Shown here one piece after another: positions 1-8,874 of a DNA stretch of 37,251 nt; positions within the stretch are counted from its first letter, which is position 1; each line of letters opens with the position of its first letter. The stretch spans positions 1 through 37,251 of the forward strand of contig DHJA01000077.1 in the NCBI GenBank assembly GCA_002404095.1, in the 5' to 3' direction. The notes beneath the pieces are model-generated. The model saw nothing but the letters and a program-made list of their open reading frames with translations. It was not told the origin of the DNA and did no database searches. The DNA comes from Planctomycetaceae bacterium UBA4732 (GTDB taxonomy: Bacteria; Planctomycetota; Planctomycetia; Gemmatales; Gemmataceae). The translations under genes were made by a program, and so were the position numbers.

Positions 1-2494
1 TAAGCGTGTTGCCGGGCGCGTCGGTGCCGGACAAAGTGAGGGAAGGCGTGTCGCCGGCCGCGTTGGTCTGGTCCGACGGAGCGGTCAACGTCGGCGCGTG
101 ATTGACGCTGACGGTCCAGTTGAAGCTCTCGCTGGCCGTCACACCCTGGTCGGTCGCCGTCACGATCACGGCGTTGGTCGGCGATGCACTGCCGTCAATC
201 GTGCCGGAAATGAGGCCGCTGAGACTGTCGATGCTGAGGCCCGACGGTAGGCCGCTGGCGTCGTAAATGATCTGGTCGCCCTGGGGCTGGCTGGCGCTTA
301 CTTGCAGCGAGACGACGTCGCCGTGGATGCTCGTCTGGTCAGTGAAGGTAGTATTCAGCACCGGCGTTTGCACCGTATCCGTGACGGTCCAGTTGAACGT
401 CGCGGACGCGCTGGCGCCGCCGGAGTCGGCGACGACGACCGTGACGGGATAGACGCCGCCGAACGCCTCCGCCGCGCTATAGCTCACGATCCCGGAGATT
501 AGGCCGGTCGAGTGGTTGATGGTCAGACCGGCCGGCAGACTCGTCGCGTCGTAGCTCAGCGGATAGCCGTTGGGATAGCTGGCGGATACGTTGGGGTCGG
601 TCGCGGTCACTTGGAGCGACCCATCGCCGCCCTCGGCCGTGGTCTGGTCCGGCGTTTGGGTGATGATCGGGCTGAGAGGTTGCGACCACGTGAAAGCCGG
701 GTTGACCACGCCCGACGTTGCCGCGGCGTCGGCCTGTAACGTCGCCTGGAAGACGCTGGCCGGGGTGCTGAACCCAAAGACGTCGCCGCTGCCCGAGGTT
801 ACCGTCGTGATGACGGGGTAGGTTCCCTCCTCGACGTAGGAGTGTTGGCCGACGACGTAATAGCCGGTGCCATCACCTCTTACAGACCCCACCGTCGGCG
901 CCGAACCGTCGCCCCAGTCGATGGTCGCCGTATAGGACGTGGGCGTGGACGGGCCGGTGAAGTCGGCGACGTTGTACCAAGGCAGCGCTTTCACCTGCAA
1001 CGGCTGGGCGATGATAGTCGCTTGGGCGCCGCCGGGGTCCGTGATCGTGGTCCGGATCGTGTAGGTTCCGGCCTGGGCGTAGGTGTAATTGCCCACCACG
1101 CTATACACGCCGTCGCTGCCGCGGATCGCGCCGGCGCTCGTGCCGCCGTCGCCCCAGTCGATGGTCGCGGTGTAGTCGGAGGCCGGGTTGCCGACGTAGG
1201 GATCGGTGAATTGGGCCACGGTGAGACCGTTAAGAAAGGTTTTCTCGACGGCGTTAATGGGCGTACCGATCCCTGCGATGGCGGCGTAATTTACCGGGGC
1301 CGGCACGGACGGGGCGTTGGCGATGACGGCGTTCGCGGTTCCGATGGTGGTCGTCTGGGCGCCGAGGTCCGTGACCGTGGTGGTCACGGTGAAGGCGCCG
1401 ACGGCGGCGTAGGCGTGGGAAGCCGTCACGTTGAAGCCGCCGCCAGTCGCTGCGTTGACCGTGCCGCCGCCGGTCGCGCCGTCGCCCCAGTCAATCGAGG
1501 CGCCGAAATCATCGGCGGTGGAGGTGGGGTTGCCGTCGTTGAAGTTGGTCGTCGTGACGTTGTTCATAGCGACGCCTGGGGCGCCATGCAGGGTGGCGTT
1601 GATGCCCCCGTTGCTCATGGGTTGACTGCTTCTCTGTGCGCCTTCGAGCGCGTTAAAGGGAGTGCCGCCGGGTCCGAAGTTGTCCGGCGGGCCGCCGTCG
1701 CCGCCGACGTTGCCGGGACTGGCGCCGGAACTGGAACCGCCGTAGGAACCGCTACCGCTGCCGGTAACGCTAGCGCTAGCGAAACTGCTGCCGCCCCCGG
1801 AACTGTAGCTGGTGCTGCTGCCGGAACCGCTGCCGCTGCTGCTGCCGGAACCGCTCGGTTGGGGCGAGCTGTAAGACGGTTGCGCGGCGGGCGGCGGCAA
1901 CGTGGTAAGGCCGGCATCGGGGGCGGCGGCCGGCGTCGCCGGATTGGCCGATGGGGCCGGAAGCGCCGCTGGCGTGTTCAAGGCGGCGCCGCCCACGTTG
2001 GCAGGCGGGGGCGCGGTCGCCCCCTGCCCGGCGCCGCCTTGCGACGGCGCGGCGGTCGCATCGCCGGACAACGGGTCCGTAAAGAGGCCGTCCAGGCCGG
2101 CCGTGAAAACGGCGTCGGCTGCGGTGGTCCCAGTGGACGCGACAGGGAGGTCGGACGTTCCCTGGGAGACCGTCTGCGTCGTTGCAGTCGGCGTTGGCGG
2201 AATACTGGGATCGGCAGGGGCCGCGTTGGTTCCCAGCAGCGAGACTTGGCCGACGCCGTAATCCGCCGTCGAAGCAAGGGACGATGAAACGGTCTCATCC
2301 GTCGGTGTATCCGTGGGGAAACCCGAGTCGGTGAAGACGCCCGTGAGCGACCCTGCCGCATTTCGCGCTTCCAGCGCCTCCAGGTAGAGGACGATGCGCA
2401 CCGCCTGTTGGAGGCGATTCCGGCCGAGGCGGCGGTCTTGGAACCAGAGGGCGAGGTATTCACGCGCGGAACTGGCGATGCGGAAGAGGCGCAT
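1..2494 (-). CDS. Secreted PKD / putative-Ig repeat protein, C-terminus cut off by window edge
   Basis: The minus frame is open from an ATG at 2494 to the window edge (831 codons, no stop), so only the N-terminal part is present. Residues 38-43 read LEALEAR, resembling the LEPR/LExLExR segment near the start of many planctomycete surface proteins. A low-complexity Ser/Gly/Pro/Ala stretch follows (about 150-270, the most Ser/Gly-rich part 213-268). Then come about three PKD-like units with the motif IDWGDG (roughly 310-390, 418-500, 501-585) and at least two putative-Ig (He_PIG-type) units with the phrase LPxGLxI followed by GLISG (about 610-710 and 712-800), with a third beginning. Such repeats are adhesive or structural modules of surface proteins. 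The role here is inferred; no enzymatic domain is visible. A rival ATG at 2505 is in another frame. Confidence 0.85.
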   Translation of the reverse strand, partial: MRLFRIASSAREYLALWFQDRRLGRNRLQQAVRIVLYLEALEARNAAGSLTGVFTDSGFPTDTPTDETVSSSLASTADYGVGQVSLLGTNAAPADPSIPPTPTATTQTVSQGTSDLPVASTGTTAADAVFTAGLDGLFTDPLSGDATAAPSQGGAGQGATAPPPANVGGAALNTPAALPAPSANPATPAAAPDAGLTTLPPPAAQPSYSSPQPSGSGSSSGSGSGSSTSYSSGGGSSFASASVTGSGSGSYGGSSSGASPGNVGGDGGPPDNFGPGGTPFNALEGAQRSSQPMSNGGINATLHGAPGVAMNNVTTTNFNDGNPTSTADDFGASIDWGDGATGGGTVNAATGGGFNVTASHAYAAVGAFTVTTTVTDLGAQTTTIGTANAVIANAPSVPAPVNYAAIAGIGTPINAVEKTFLNGLTVAQFTDPYVGNPASDYTATIDWGDGGTSAGAIRGSDGVYSVVGNYTYAQAGTYTIRTTITDPGGAQATIIAQPLQVKALPWYNVADFTGPSTPTSYTATIDWGDGSAPTVGSVRGDGTGYYVVGQHSYVEEGTYPVITTVTSGSGDVFGFSTPASVFQATLQADAAATSGVVNPAFTWSQPLSPIITQTPDQTTAEGGDGSLQVTATDPNVSASYPNGYPLSYDATSLPAGLTINHSTGLISGIVSYSAAEAFGGVYPVTVVVADSGGASASATFNWTVTDTVQTPVLNTTFTDQTSIHGDVVSLQVSASQPQGDQIIYDASGLPSGLSIDSLSGLISGTIDGSASPTNAVIVTATDQGVTASESFNWTVSVNHAPTLTAPSDQTNAAGDTPSLTLSGTDAPGNTL

Positions 2495-2849
2495 GGGGCG
2501 TCCATCCTGGTGCGAGATTCGATAAAGGCAATTTCGCCGACAAGCGAAATCTGAAAAGCAAGCGCATCCTAATCGCCGGTTGTGCCGATGTCAAGGATCG
2601 TGCTGATTTTTCTTTGCTCGCGGGTGTGCGGACCCGCCGGGATAAACCCGGCGGCTCGCCTGTCGCTTTTGCCGATAAACCTTTTGCACCACCTTCGGCG
2701 CCATCCTTGCAATCAACGCAAACGGCTGCAATGCACCCCGATACCACTTGGCGCCGCCCGCAAGAGTATGGAAGCGGCGGTAGAATTGCGGTTGAGGGCG
2801 GACGGCTGCTTTACGCGCTATCAAGACATCTGTTCACGGAGGCCGGTTT
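2495..2849. other. Divergent intergenic region with one GC hairpin
   Basis: This 355-bp gap separates two divergent genes, so it should hold both promoters, but I see no convincing -35/-10 pair. It contains a perfect hairpin, CCGCCGGG (2634-2641), loop ATAAA, CCCGGCGG (2647-2654), without a following T run. It resembles the dispersed GC palindromes elsewhere in the window more than a terminator. Short ORFs crossing the gap show no protein-like pattern. Confidence 0.5.
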
Positions 2850-5800
2850 ATGAAGCTCTTTTGGCGGCTCACTATCGGCCTGGCGATATTCCTTTTCGTC
2901 GCCGGCCTCGGCCTCTTCATTGCGGCGCGCGTCTACCTCTCTTCTCATGCCGTGGCCGGCCAGGTATCGACCCGCCTTCAGGCCATGCTCGGCGCGCCGG
3001 TGCAAGTCGATACGGCCGATGTGGGCATAACCGGCGACAGCTCCTTGCACGGCATCCGCGTCTTCGAGGCGGGGGAGGACGTGAAGCCAGAGCCGTTCCT
3101 CACGGTGGGCCACGTCTCGGCCGACGTTTCCGCCTGGGACCTGCTCGCCGGCAAAACGCCGAAGACCGTCACGCTTACAGGCGCGGCCATTGCCCTGCAT
3201 TTTGACGCGGCCGGCCGTCTCCTTACGCATCTGCCCAAGCCGCAGACTGGCGGCGGTCCCATGCCGCGCGTCCTCATCGACAACGGCAAACTCACGCTCA
3301 GCCAAGATGGGCGTGAACCGATGGTGATTCAGGGAATCAAGGCGGAGCTTGGGAGCGCCGGCGCCGACCTCAAGGCCGCCGGTACTATTGTCGATCCGTT
3401 TTGGGGTGATTGGACGCTCGACGGCAGTTTAGCAAATGAATCGGGCGCCGTCGATTTGACGCTGACCACCAAAGACGTCTTGGTGGATAAGGCTCGACTG
3501 ACGGGATTGCCGTTCATAGCGCCGGCCGTCTGGCGTGAAGTCCTGGTGGAGGGGAAGACGCCATGCGACTTCAACCTCCACTTTGAGTTGAAAGACAATC
3601 CGACGATGCACTACCGTGTGGCGCTCGCGCCGGACGACGCCACGGTCCATATCGAGTCGATCCACCTGGACGCCGACCACGCTGCGGGCAAAGTCGTCGT
3701 GGACGACAACCTTGTGCAATTGCGCGGCGTCCACGGTCGCTTCGCTCAGGGGCAGATCGAGACGGAGGGCGACCTCGACTTTCGCAAGGCGGCCTGGGCG
3801 CTGAAATTCACGACGGTGGCCGTCAAGAAGGTCGTGTTGCACGAATTGCCGCGCGACTGGTTGACCGCCATGCGCCATCAAATCGACGGCGAATTAACCG
3901 GCGCAGCGAAGAACGTTGGGGTAACGCTCGCCGACGGCCAGGTGCGCGTCACTGGCACGGGTGAAGGGGTCATCGAAAACGCCCTTGTGGCCGGCTATAA
4001 GTCGAAAGATCCGATCCCGCTGAAACTGCGCGAGCTGAACGGCAAGCTACAAATCTCCTCCGTCACTCCTCCATCGAGGCTGCTGGCCGCCTTCGCCATA
4101 ACGACGTTCAGCGCTCCACCCGCGCCGGCGTCGGCGCCAACTGTGCCTTCAGCGCCGCCGTGGTTTCAACCCGTCCGGCTCGTCGAATGGCTGCCGAACG
4201 CGACCGCCTGGGCCACGGGACGCGGAGCCGAGGCGTTGGGCCACGGTTTGTCTATAGCGGGCGGTTGGCTTAGTCACAAAAAGGGCGTCACGCAGACGCC
4301 GGAATACTTAGAGTTTACGCTGTCGTTAGAGGACGTCGATCTGGGCGAATTGCTGCGGCGATTAGATGTGAAACTGCCGTTTCCGTTGGAAGGCAAGCTG
4401 ACGTTCCAGGTCCAGGCGGCCCTTCCGGTCAATACCCCTCAAGAGTTGAAGTATTATCGGCTGAACGGCACGGCCACGCTGCCGCGCGTCAACATCGCCG
4501 GCGTGGATATGGCCGACGTTCACACCCGGCTGCGTTTCGAGAAAGGCATCCTGGAGTTGCAAGAGCTGAAAGGGAGGACTTCTCTCCCGAAGGGCGCACC
4601 GGGCGCCGCCGGTACGTTTGAGGGGACCGCGCGGATGGAGGTCGATCCGCTTGGCGATCTTACCACGGACGTTCACGTCGATCACTTCCCTCTGGCCGTC
4701 GTCTTGAACCTGTTGCCGGGAGCGGCCGGCAAGGCGGAAGGTTCCCTTACCGGCCATGTTCAAGGGCGGGCGCCGGCCAAGACGCTCACCGATCCGACGA
4801 CGTGGCGCGGTACGGGGACGCTTTCTTCCGAGCGTCTTCAATCGTATGGCTTGGTACTGACGGACGCATCCGCCGACGTTTCCGTGGATAAGGGGACGGC
4901 GAAGGTCGCCGCCTTGAAAGCCACGCTGGGGAAGGCGCCGCTGAGCGGCTCGGCCGAACTTGCGCTCTCGGCGCCGTGGAATTACACCAGTGAGCTATCC
5001 CTTAAGGGGGTTGATCTCAGGATGGTACAGCGCTTGAACCCGAACTTCCGCCCGCCGTTCCCCATCGAGGGCGGCGCCGACGCGACGGCAAACCTGCGCG
5101 GCACACTCAGCCCGCCCACCGTCGCCGCGTTCGGCACGGTCAACGGCTCCGATGTGGCGTTGGACCAATTTACGGTCCATTCGCTCTCGTTCAAGTGGGA
5201 CATGGACAATGATCGGGTCAAGCTGACAAGCGTGAAAGCCGGCTTGTACGACGGGGAGATTTCGGGAACGGCCGTCGTGCCGATCCGCGCGACGGCGACG
5301 GGCGACGTGGACCTTCGCCTTGAAAACGTGGACGTGCAGGGCCTGGCCAAGAGCTTGCCGACCGTTCCCGTGCGCCTTCAAGGGCGCGCCACGGGTACGG
5401 TGAAGGTGACGTTGCCGCCGGCCGGTCCCGACGGCGAGCGACCGGCGACCGGCAAGATCGATCTCACCGCGAAAGCGCTGCGCGTCCAGAACATTCCCAC
5501 GGATAATCTGCACGCCGACGTGGATTACAAGGCCGGCTCGGCGGAATACCATCTCAAAGGCGACAGCTTGGGAGGACGTTTCACGCTGGACGGCAAAATC
5601 CCTTTCCGGGACGAAAAGAAAGCGCCGGCCCCTGCCGCGCCGAAGGAAACGCCGGAGGCGTCGAGCGGGCGCTTTCACTTCGAGAGGATTCGGCTTTCGC
5701 GTCTGTGGGACGCGCTGGGGTTGGGCGCCAGCCTCGGCCAGGTCAAGGGCCGCGCGGACATCGACTTGCCGTTTCGCCTCGTCGGCGCCGAGCGGACGCC

Positions 5801-6935
5801 GGATGGAAATGGGAGCTTGGACATTCGCAACCTGCGCCTCGGCGACACGCTGCTAACGGATGGTCTAACGGCTGATCTGGAGCTGAGGGGCGACACGGTT
5901 CGCATCCGAAACCTGAACGCGACAGTGGGGGAAGGCGAGTTCGGCGGAGTCGTCTCCTATAATTATCGCAATCCGAATCGGAGCCATTTTAACCTTCACT
6001 TGCAGCGAGTGGACGCTTCCATCTTGCTGGCTCCCTACCCCGGCTTGGCCGGCGAGGTGGAAGGCTCGGTGGATTTGCACTTACGGGGCAACCTGGGCCG
6101 GGAGTGGCGCGGCAGCGGCGAGGCCGCGCTGACGCGCGGCCGCGTGTTCGGCGTGGAAGTTGACGAGTGGCGCTTGCCTTTGGACTTCACCTTCGTCCCC
6201 GTGCGCGGCCGCGGCCAACTAACCATCCGCGACAGCAACGCCCAGCTGGCGCGGGGGAGGGCAACCCTTCAGACCGAACTCTTTTTCTCGGCCGATTCGG
6301 CGCCAAGATTACAAGGGAGCGCCCGCTTTTACAACGCCCAACTCAAGTCGCTGGTGCGTCCCACGAGCGGGTTAGGCTCTTACGCCGTAGGGCAAGTGAC
6401 AGGCCGCGTAGAATTCTCGGCCGACAGCCTTCGCAGCGCGGACGACTTAAACGCCACGATAGACGCGACCCTGAACCAGACGCAGGCGCTCGAATTGCCG
6501 GTGTTGAGCGGGCTGGTTCCGTTCGTGGCGCCGGGGCAGTCGGCGACGACGTTCCAACAAGGAGAACTGCGCGGCCGGCTGGCCCGCGGCGTGTTCCGCA
6601 TCCAACGGTTCAACCTGAGCAGTTCCATCGTCCGGCTGGCCATCGTGGGAACCATCACCACGCAGGGCCGGCTCGATTTGGAGGCAGCCGGCAGCACCGG
6701 TCGAACCGGCTACAATCCCGCTTTTCTCCGACTGGCTGGCCTGCGCATCCCTGTTACCGGCCCCATCCCCATCGGCGTACTTCTGGAAGCTAGTTCGATT
6801 CTTTCCAGCAGCATCATTCACCTGCGCGTCACAGGTACAGTGCGGAACCCGGAGGTACACCTGGAGCCGGTGAAGGCGCTTGCCGAAGAAGCGGTGCGAT
6901 TCTTCTTATTACAGAGCAATGTGCCGCTGCCGTGA
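2850..6935 (+). CDS. AsmA/TamB-like large membrane-anchored protein
   Basis: This is a 1361-residue protein with one N-terminal membrane segment (about residues 5-28, FWRLTIGLAIFLFVAGLGLF) and a very long, repetitive beta-rich remainder. The body alternates short hydrophobic strands with phrases such as GxLTLxxxG, typical of AsmA, TamB and YhdP proteins, whose beta-taco groove is thought to carry phospholipids between membranes. Pro/Ala-rich linkers lie near residues 420-435 and 925-945. The C-terminal 250 residues (with GRLDLEAAGST and RVTGTVRNPEVHLEP) resemble the AsmA-like C-terminal region. The start is supported by GGAGG about eight bases upstream. It has no operon partner: the upstream gene is divergent and the downstream one convergent. 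A role in outer-membrane lipid or protein traffic follows from the family, not from context. Confidence 0.85.
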   Translation: MKLFWRLTIGLAIFLFVAGLGLFIAARVYLSSHAVAGQVSTRLQAMLGAPVQVDTADVGITGDSSLHGIRVFEAGEDVKPEPFLTVGHVSADVSAWDLLAGKTPKTVTLTGAAIALHFDAAGRLLTHLPKPQTGGGPMPRVLIDNGKLTLSQDGREPMVIQGIKAELGSAGADLKAAGTIVDPFWGDWTLDGSLANESGAVDLTLTTKDVLVDKARLTGLPFIAPAVWREVLVEGKTPCDFNLHFELKDNPTMHYRVALAPDDATVHIESIHLDADHAAGKVVVDDNLVQLRGVHGRFAQGQIETEGDLDFRKAAWALKFTTVAVKKVVLHELPRDWLTAMRHQIDGELTGAAKNVGVTLADGQVRVTGTGEGVIENALVAGYKSKDPIPLKLRELNGKLQISSVTPPSRLLAAFAITTFSAPPAPASAPTVPSAPPWFQPVRLVEWLPNATAWATGRGAEALGHGLSIAGGWLSHKKGVTQTPEYLEFTLSLEDVDLGELLRRLDVKLPFPLEGKLTFQVQAALPVNTPQELKYYRLNGTATLPRVNIAGVDMADVHTRLRFEKGILELQELKGRTSLPKGAPGAAGTFEGTARMEVDPLGDLTTDVHVDHFPLAVVLNLLPGAAGKAEGSLTGHVQGRAPAKTLTDPTTWRGTGTLSSERLQSYGLVLTDASADVSVDKGTAKVAALKATLGKAPLSGSAELALSAPWNYTSELSLKGVDLRMVQRLNPNFRPPFPIEGGADATANLRGTLSPPTVAAFGTVNGSDVALDQFTVHSLSFKWDMDNDRVKLTSVKAGLYDGEISGTAVVPIRATATGDVDLRLENVDVQGLAKSLPTVPVRLQGRATGTVKVTLPPAGPDGERPATGKIDLTAKALRVQNIPTDNLHADVDYKAGSAEYHLKGDSLGGRFTLDGKIPFRDEKKAPAPAAPKETPEASSGRFHFERIRLSRLWDALGLGASLGQVKGRADIDLPFRLVGAERTPDGNGSLDIRNLRLGDTLLTDGLTADLELRGDTVRIRNLNATVGEGEFGGVVSYNYRNPNRSHFNLHLQRVDASILLAPYPGLAGEVEGSVDLHLRGNLGREWRGSGEAALTRGRVFGVEVDEWRLPLDFTFVPVRGRGQLTIRDSNAQLARGRATLQTELFFSADSAPRLQGSARFYNAQLKSLVRPTSGLGSYAVGQVTGRVEFSADSLRSADDLNATIDATLNQTQALELPVLSGLVPFVAPGQSATTFQQGELRGRLARGVFRIQRFNLSSSIVRLAIVGTITTQGRLDLEAAGSTGRTGYNPAFLRLAGLRIPVTGPIPIGVLLEASSILSSSIIHLRVTGTVRNPEVHLEPVKALAEEAVRFFLLQSNVPLP

Positions 6936-6947
6936 TGAGGCTTCGTC

Positions 6948-7401
6948 TCTCGTTCCCAAACTCTGAGCTTGCGAATTTAAGAATCTATGGCTGCTAGGAA
7001 ACACAAAACAAGCATGGCACAGCCGACTGTTCGCAGCGTCCGATGCCGATTTTTCGTGCCGCTTCAGCCGGTGACGGCCGTGGTATGCACTGCCAACTCC
7101 GTCCCACCTTCCCTGGCGATCCCCGCTTGCTCCTACCGTCGCCGTTTGGGCCGCGCGCAGAGCGACCGTCCGCCGCGGATTGTGGACCAACGCTTGCAGC
7201 AACGCTACCGCCAGCACTTTTTGTCGGCCGCGAACCGTCGCCTGATACATCCCACGCTGACGCGCTCCCGGTCGAAAAGCAGGCCGACAGGGGTTAGGTC
7301 GGGGGCAGAGTCAGCAGGAGTAGTATTCATGCGACTAGGTTAGCGCCCTGCGGAAAAAGGGCAAGGTAAAAAATTCACAAGCTCAGAGCGTGGGAACGAG
7401 A
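6948..7401. mobile_element. Degenerate element with 31-bp inverted ends
   Basis: The gap between two convergent genes is almost filled by a 454-bp segment bounded by inverted repeats at 6948-6978 and 7371-7401 that match at 28 of 31 positions (core TGAGCTTG, outer TCTCGTTCCCA). Inside, the minus strand holds an open stretch at about 7130-7280 reading RGRQKVLAVALLQALVHN then PRRTVALRA. That is faintly like the C-terminal tail of DDE transposases, but the rest is not recognisable. It may be a MITE-like or decayed IS remnant. Alternatively the ends are simply two copies of a dispersed palindrome, since CGTTCCCACGC also occurs at 12841. No clear target duplication is seen. Confidence 0.35.
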
Positions 7402-7424
7402 GTGAACCGATAGACGTGATAGGT

Positions 7425-8678
7425 TCACTTTGCCTTAATTCGGTACAAGTTGGCTTCCGTGCGGATCAGCAGATCGCCGTCGATGACGCCGTAGGAAGCG
7501 AGCGTCCTTTCGTTGATTGGGTTCTTGGCCACTAGCCGGAACTTGTCCTTGTCCGCCTGGACGACCACGCCGACGCCCTCCTCGCTCAGCAGGTAAATCT
7601 TGCCGTTGGCCGCGATCGGTGAGGCAGTGTAGGCGCTGCCGATGTGCTCGTGCCAGTTTTCCGTGCCCTTCTTGGCGTCGAGGCAAGTAAGTGTCCCGGC
7701 GTCGGACACCGTGTACAACTCTTCGCCTAGCAGTAGCGGCGATGGGGAACTGGGAGCGTTTTTGCTCCAGGTCCAAGCGACGTGGGTGTCGGTCACGTCG
7801 CCCGTTCCGTCCGGCCGGATAGCAAGGATTTTCGGCGAATCGAAACCGGTGCTGAGGTAGACGAGGCCGTTGCCGAACACCGGACGCGGCACCACCGAAT
7901 AACCTTCAAAACGGACCTGCCATATCTCTTCACCTGTCTTGGGGTCGTAAGCGCCGACCACGTCGCTGCCCTCGCTTATCACCTGCTTGCGGTCGCCTAC
8001 GGTGATTACAAGCGGCGTGCCAAACGAAAAGCCCTTGGTCGCATGGACGGTGCGGTCTTTCTTCCAGAGAAGGCGGCCGTCGCGGCGGTCCAGCGCGACG
8101 ACGCAGCGCAGGTCCGTGCCGTCGCAGCTGAAAATCAAGGCGTCGTCCACAAGGACCGGCGTACCGCCGTTGCCGTGGACGGGGGCATAGTGGATGTCGT
8201 TATTCCGCCATTGAATGTTGCCGTCGAGGTCGAGACAGGCCGTCCCCATGTGGCCGAAGTGGACGTAAAGACGGCCGTCGCGGACAAGCGGCGTGGGACT
8301 GGCATGGCTATTCTTGGAGTGCGGCTTCGGGGCGGACGGCTCTTCGCGGAAGACCTCCTTCGACCATAGGGGCTTACCTGTCTCGCCATCCAAGCAAAGC
8401 GCCTGCAAGGACAACTCATCCGCCTTGCCGCCTTCTACGGGGGCAGCGGTAGTGAGGTAAATGCGTGCGCCCACCACGACAGGCGACGACCAGCCCTTGC
8501 CCGGAATCGGCTGTTTCCAGGTGACGTTTTTCGTGTCGCTCCACTCCGTCGGCAAGGCGCCTTCCGTCACAACGCCTTGCGCGGTCGGCCCACGGTACTC
8601 GGGCCAGTCCGCGGCCTGGATCAGTGGCAGGACGGCCAACCCAACCGCAGCCGCAACGGAGAGCAATGGTCGCTTCAT
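7425..8678 (-). CDS. Exported PQQ-like beta-propeller protein
   Basis: This 417-residue protein starts with a Sec signal peptide (basic MKRP, hydrophobic to about residue 21, cleavage near IQAAD). Mature sequence follows with the ADWPEYRGP motif seen at the start of many planctomycete propeller proteins. Repeated blades contain W-rich and DAKKGTENW / DRRDGRLLW / DPKTGEEIW phrases, typical of the PQQ-like (BamB-type) WD40-like repeat fold. No dehydrogenase catalytic calcium or PQQ site could be confirmed, so an enzymatic role should not be assumed. Planctomycetes carry many paralogues, usually called PQQ-binding-like repeat proteins. It is a single gene, convergent with the AsmA-like gene, and probably periplasmic. 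Confidence 0.92.
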   Translation of the reverse strand: MKRPLLSVAAAVGLAVLPLIQAADWPEYRGPTAQGVVTEGALPTEWSDTKNVTWKQPIPGKGWSSPVVVGARIYLTTAAPVEGGKADELSLQALCLDGETGKPLWSKEVFREEPSAPKPHSKNSHASPTPLVRDGRLYVHFGHMGTACLDLDGNIQWRNNDIHYAPVHGNGGTPVLVDDALIFSCDGTDLRCVVALDRRDGRLLWKKDRTVHATKGFSFGTPLVITVGDRKQVISEGSDVVGAYDPKTGEEIWQVRFEGYSVVPRPVFGNGLVYLSTGFDSPKILAIRPDGTGDVTDTHVAWTWSKNAPSSPSPLLLGEELYTVSDAGTLTCLDAKKGTENWHEHIGSAYTASPIAANGKIYLLSEEGVGVVVQADKDKFRLVAKNPINERTLASYGVIDGDLLIRTEANLYRIKAK

Positions 8679-8874
8679 GGGTCAATTCTCGATGGCAGGG
8701 GGTCAAAGGCGGGACGACGGAATGACTTCATTGTAGGGGACGAAGAGGGCGTCTGGCTTTTTCGCGCCGCACCGCGACAACGGCGCCGTGGGCGCGTATT
8801 CCTATGTCTGGCCGATCTCTCCGCCTGCGGATAAAAAGGACCGCAGTAATTCGCCTCCAAACGCCAGAGCCGCC

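Noticed and set aside
842..2287. Long plus-strand frame of 481 codons
   Set aside because: It is antisense to the PKD/Ig-repeat gene, is Gly/Arg/Val-rich without domain features, and the opposite strand reads as clear IDWGDG and GLISG repeats.
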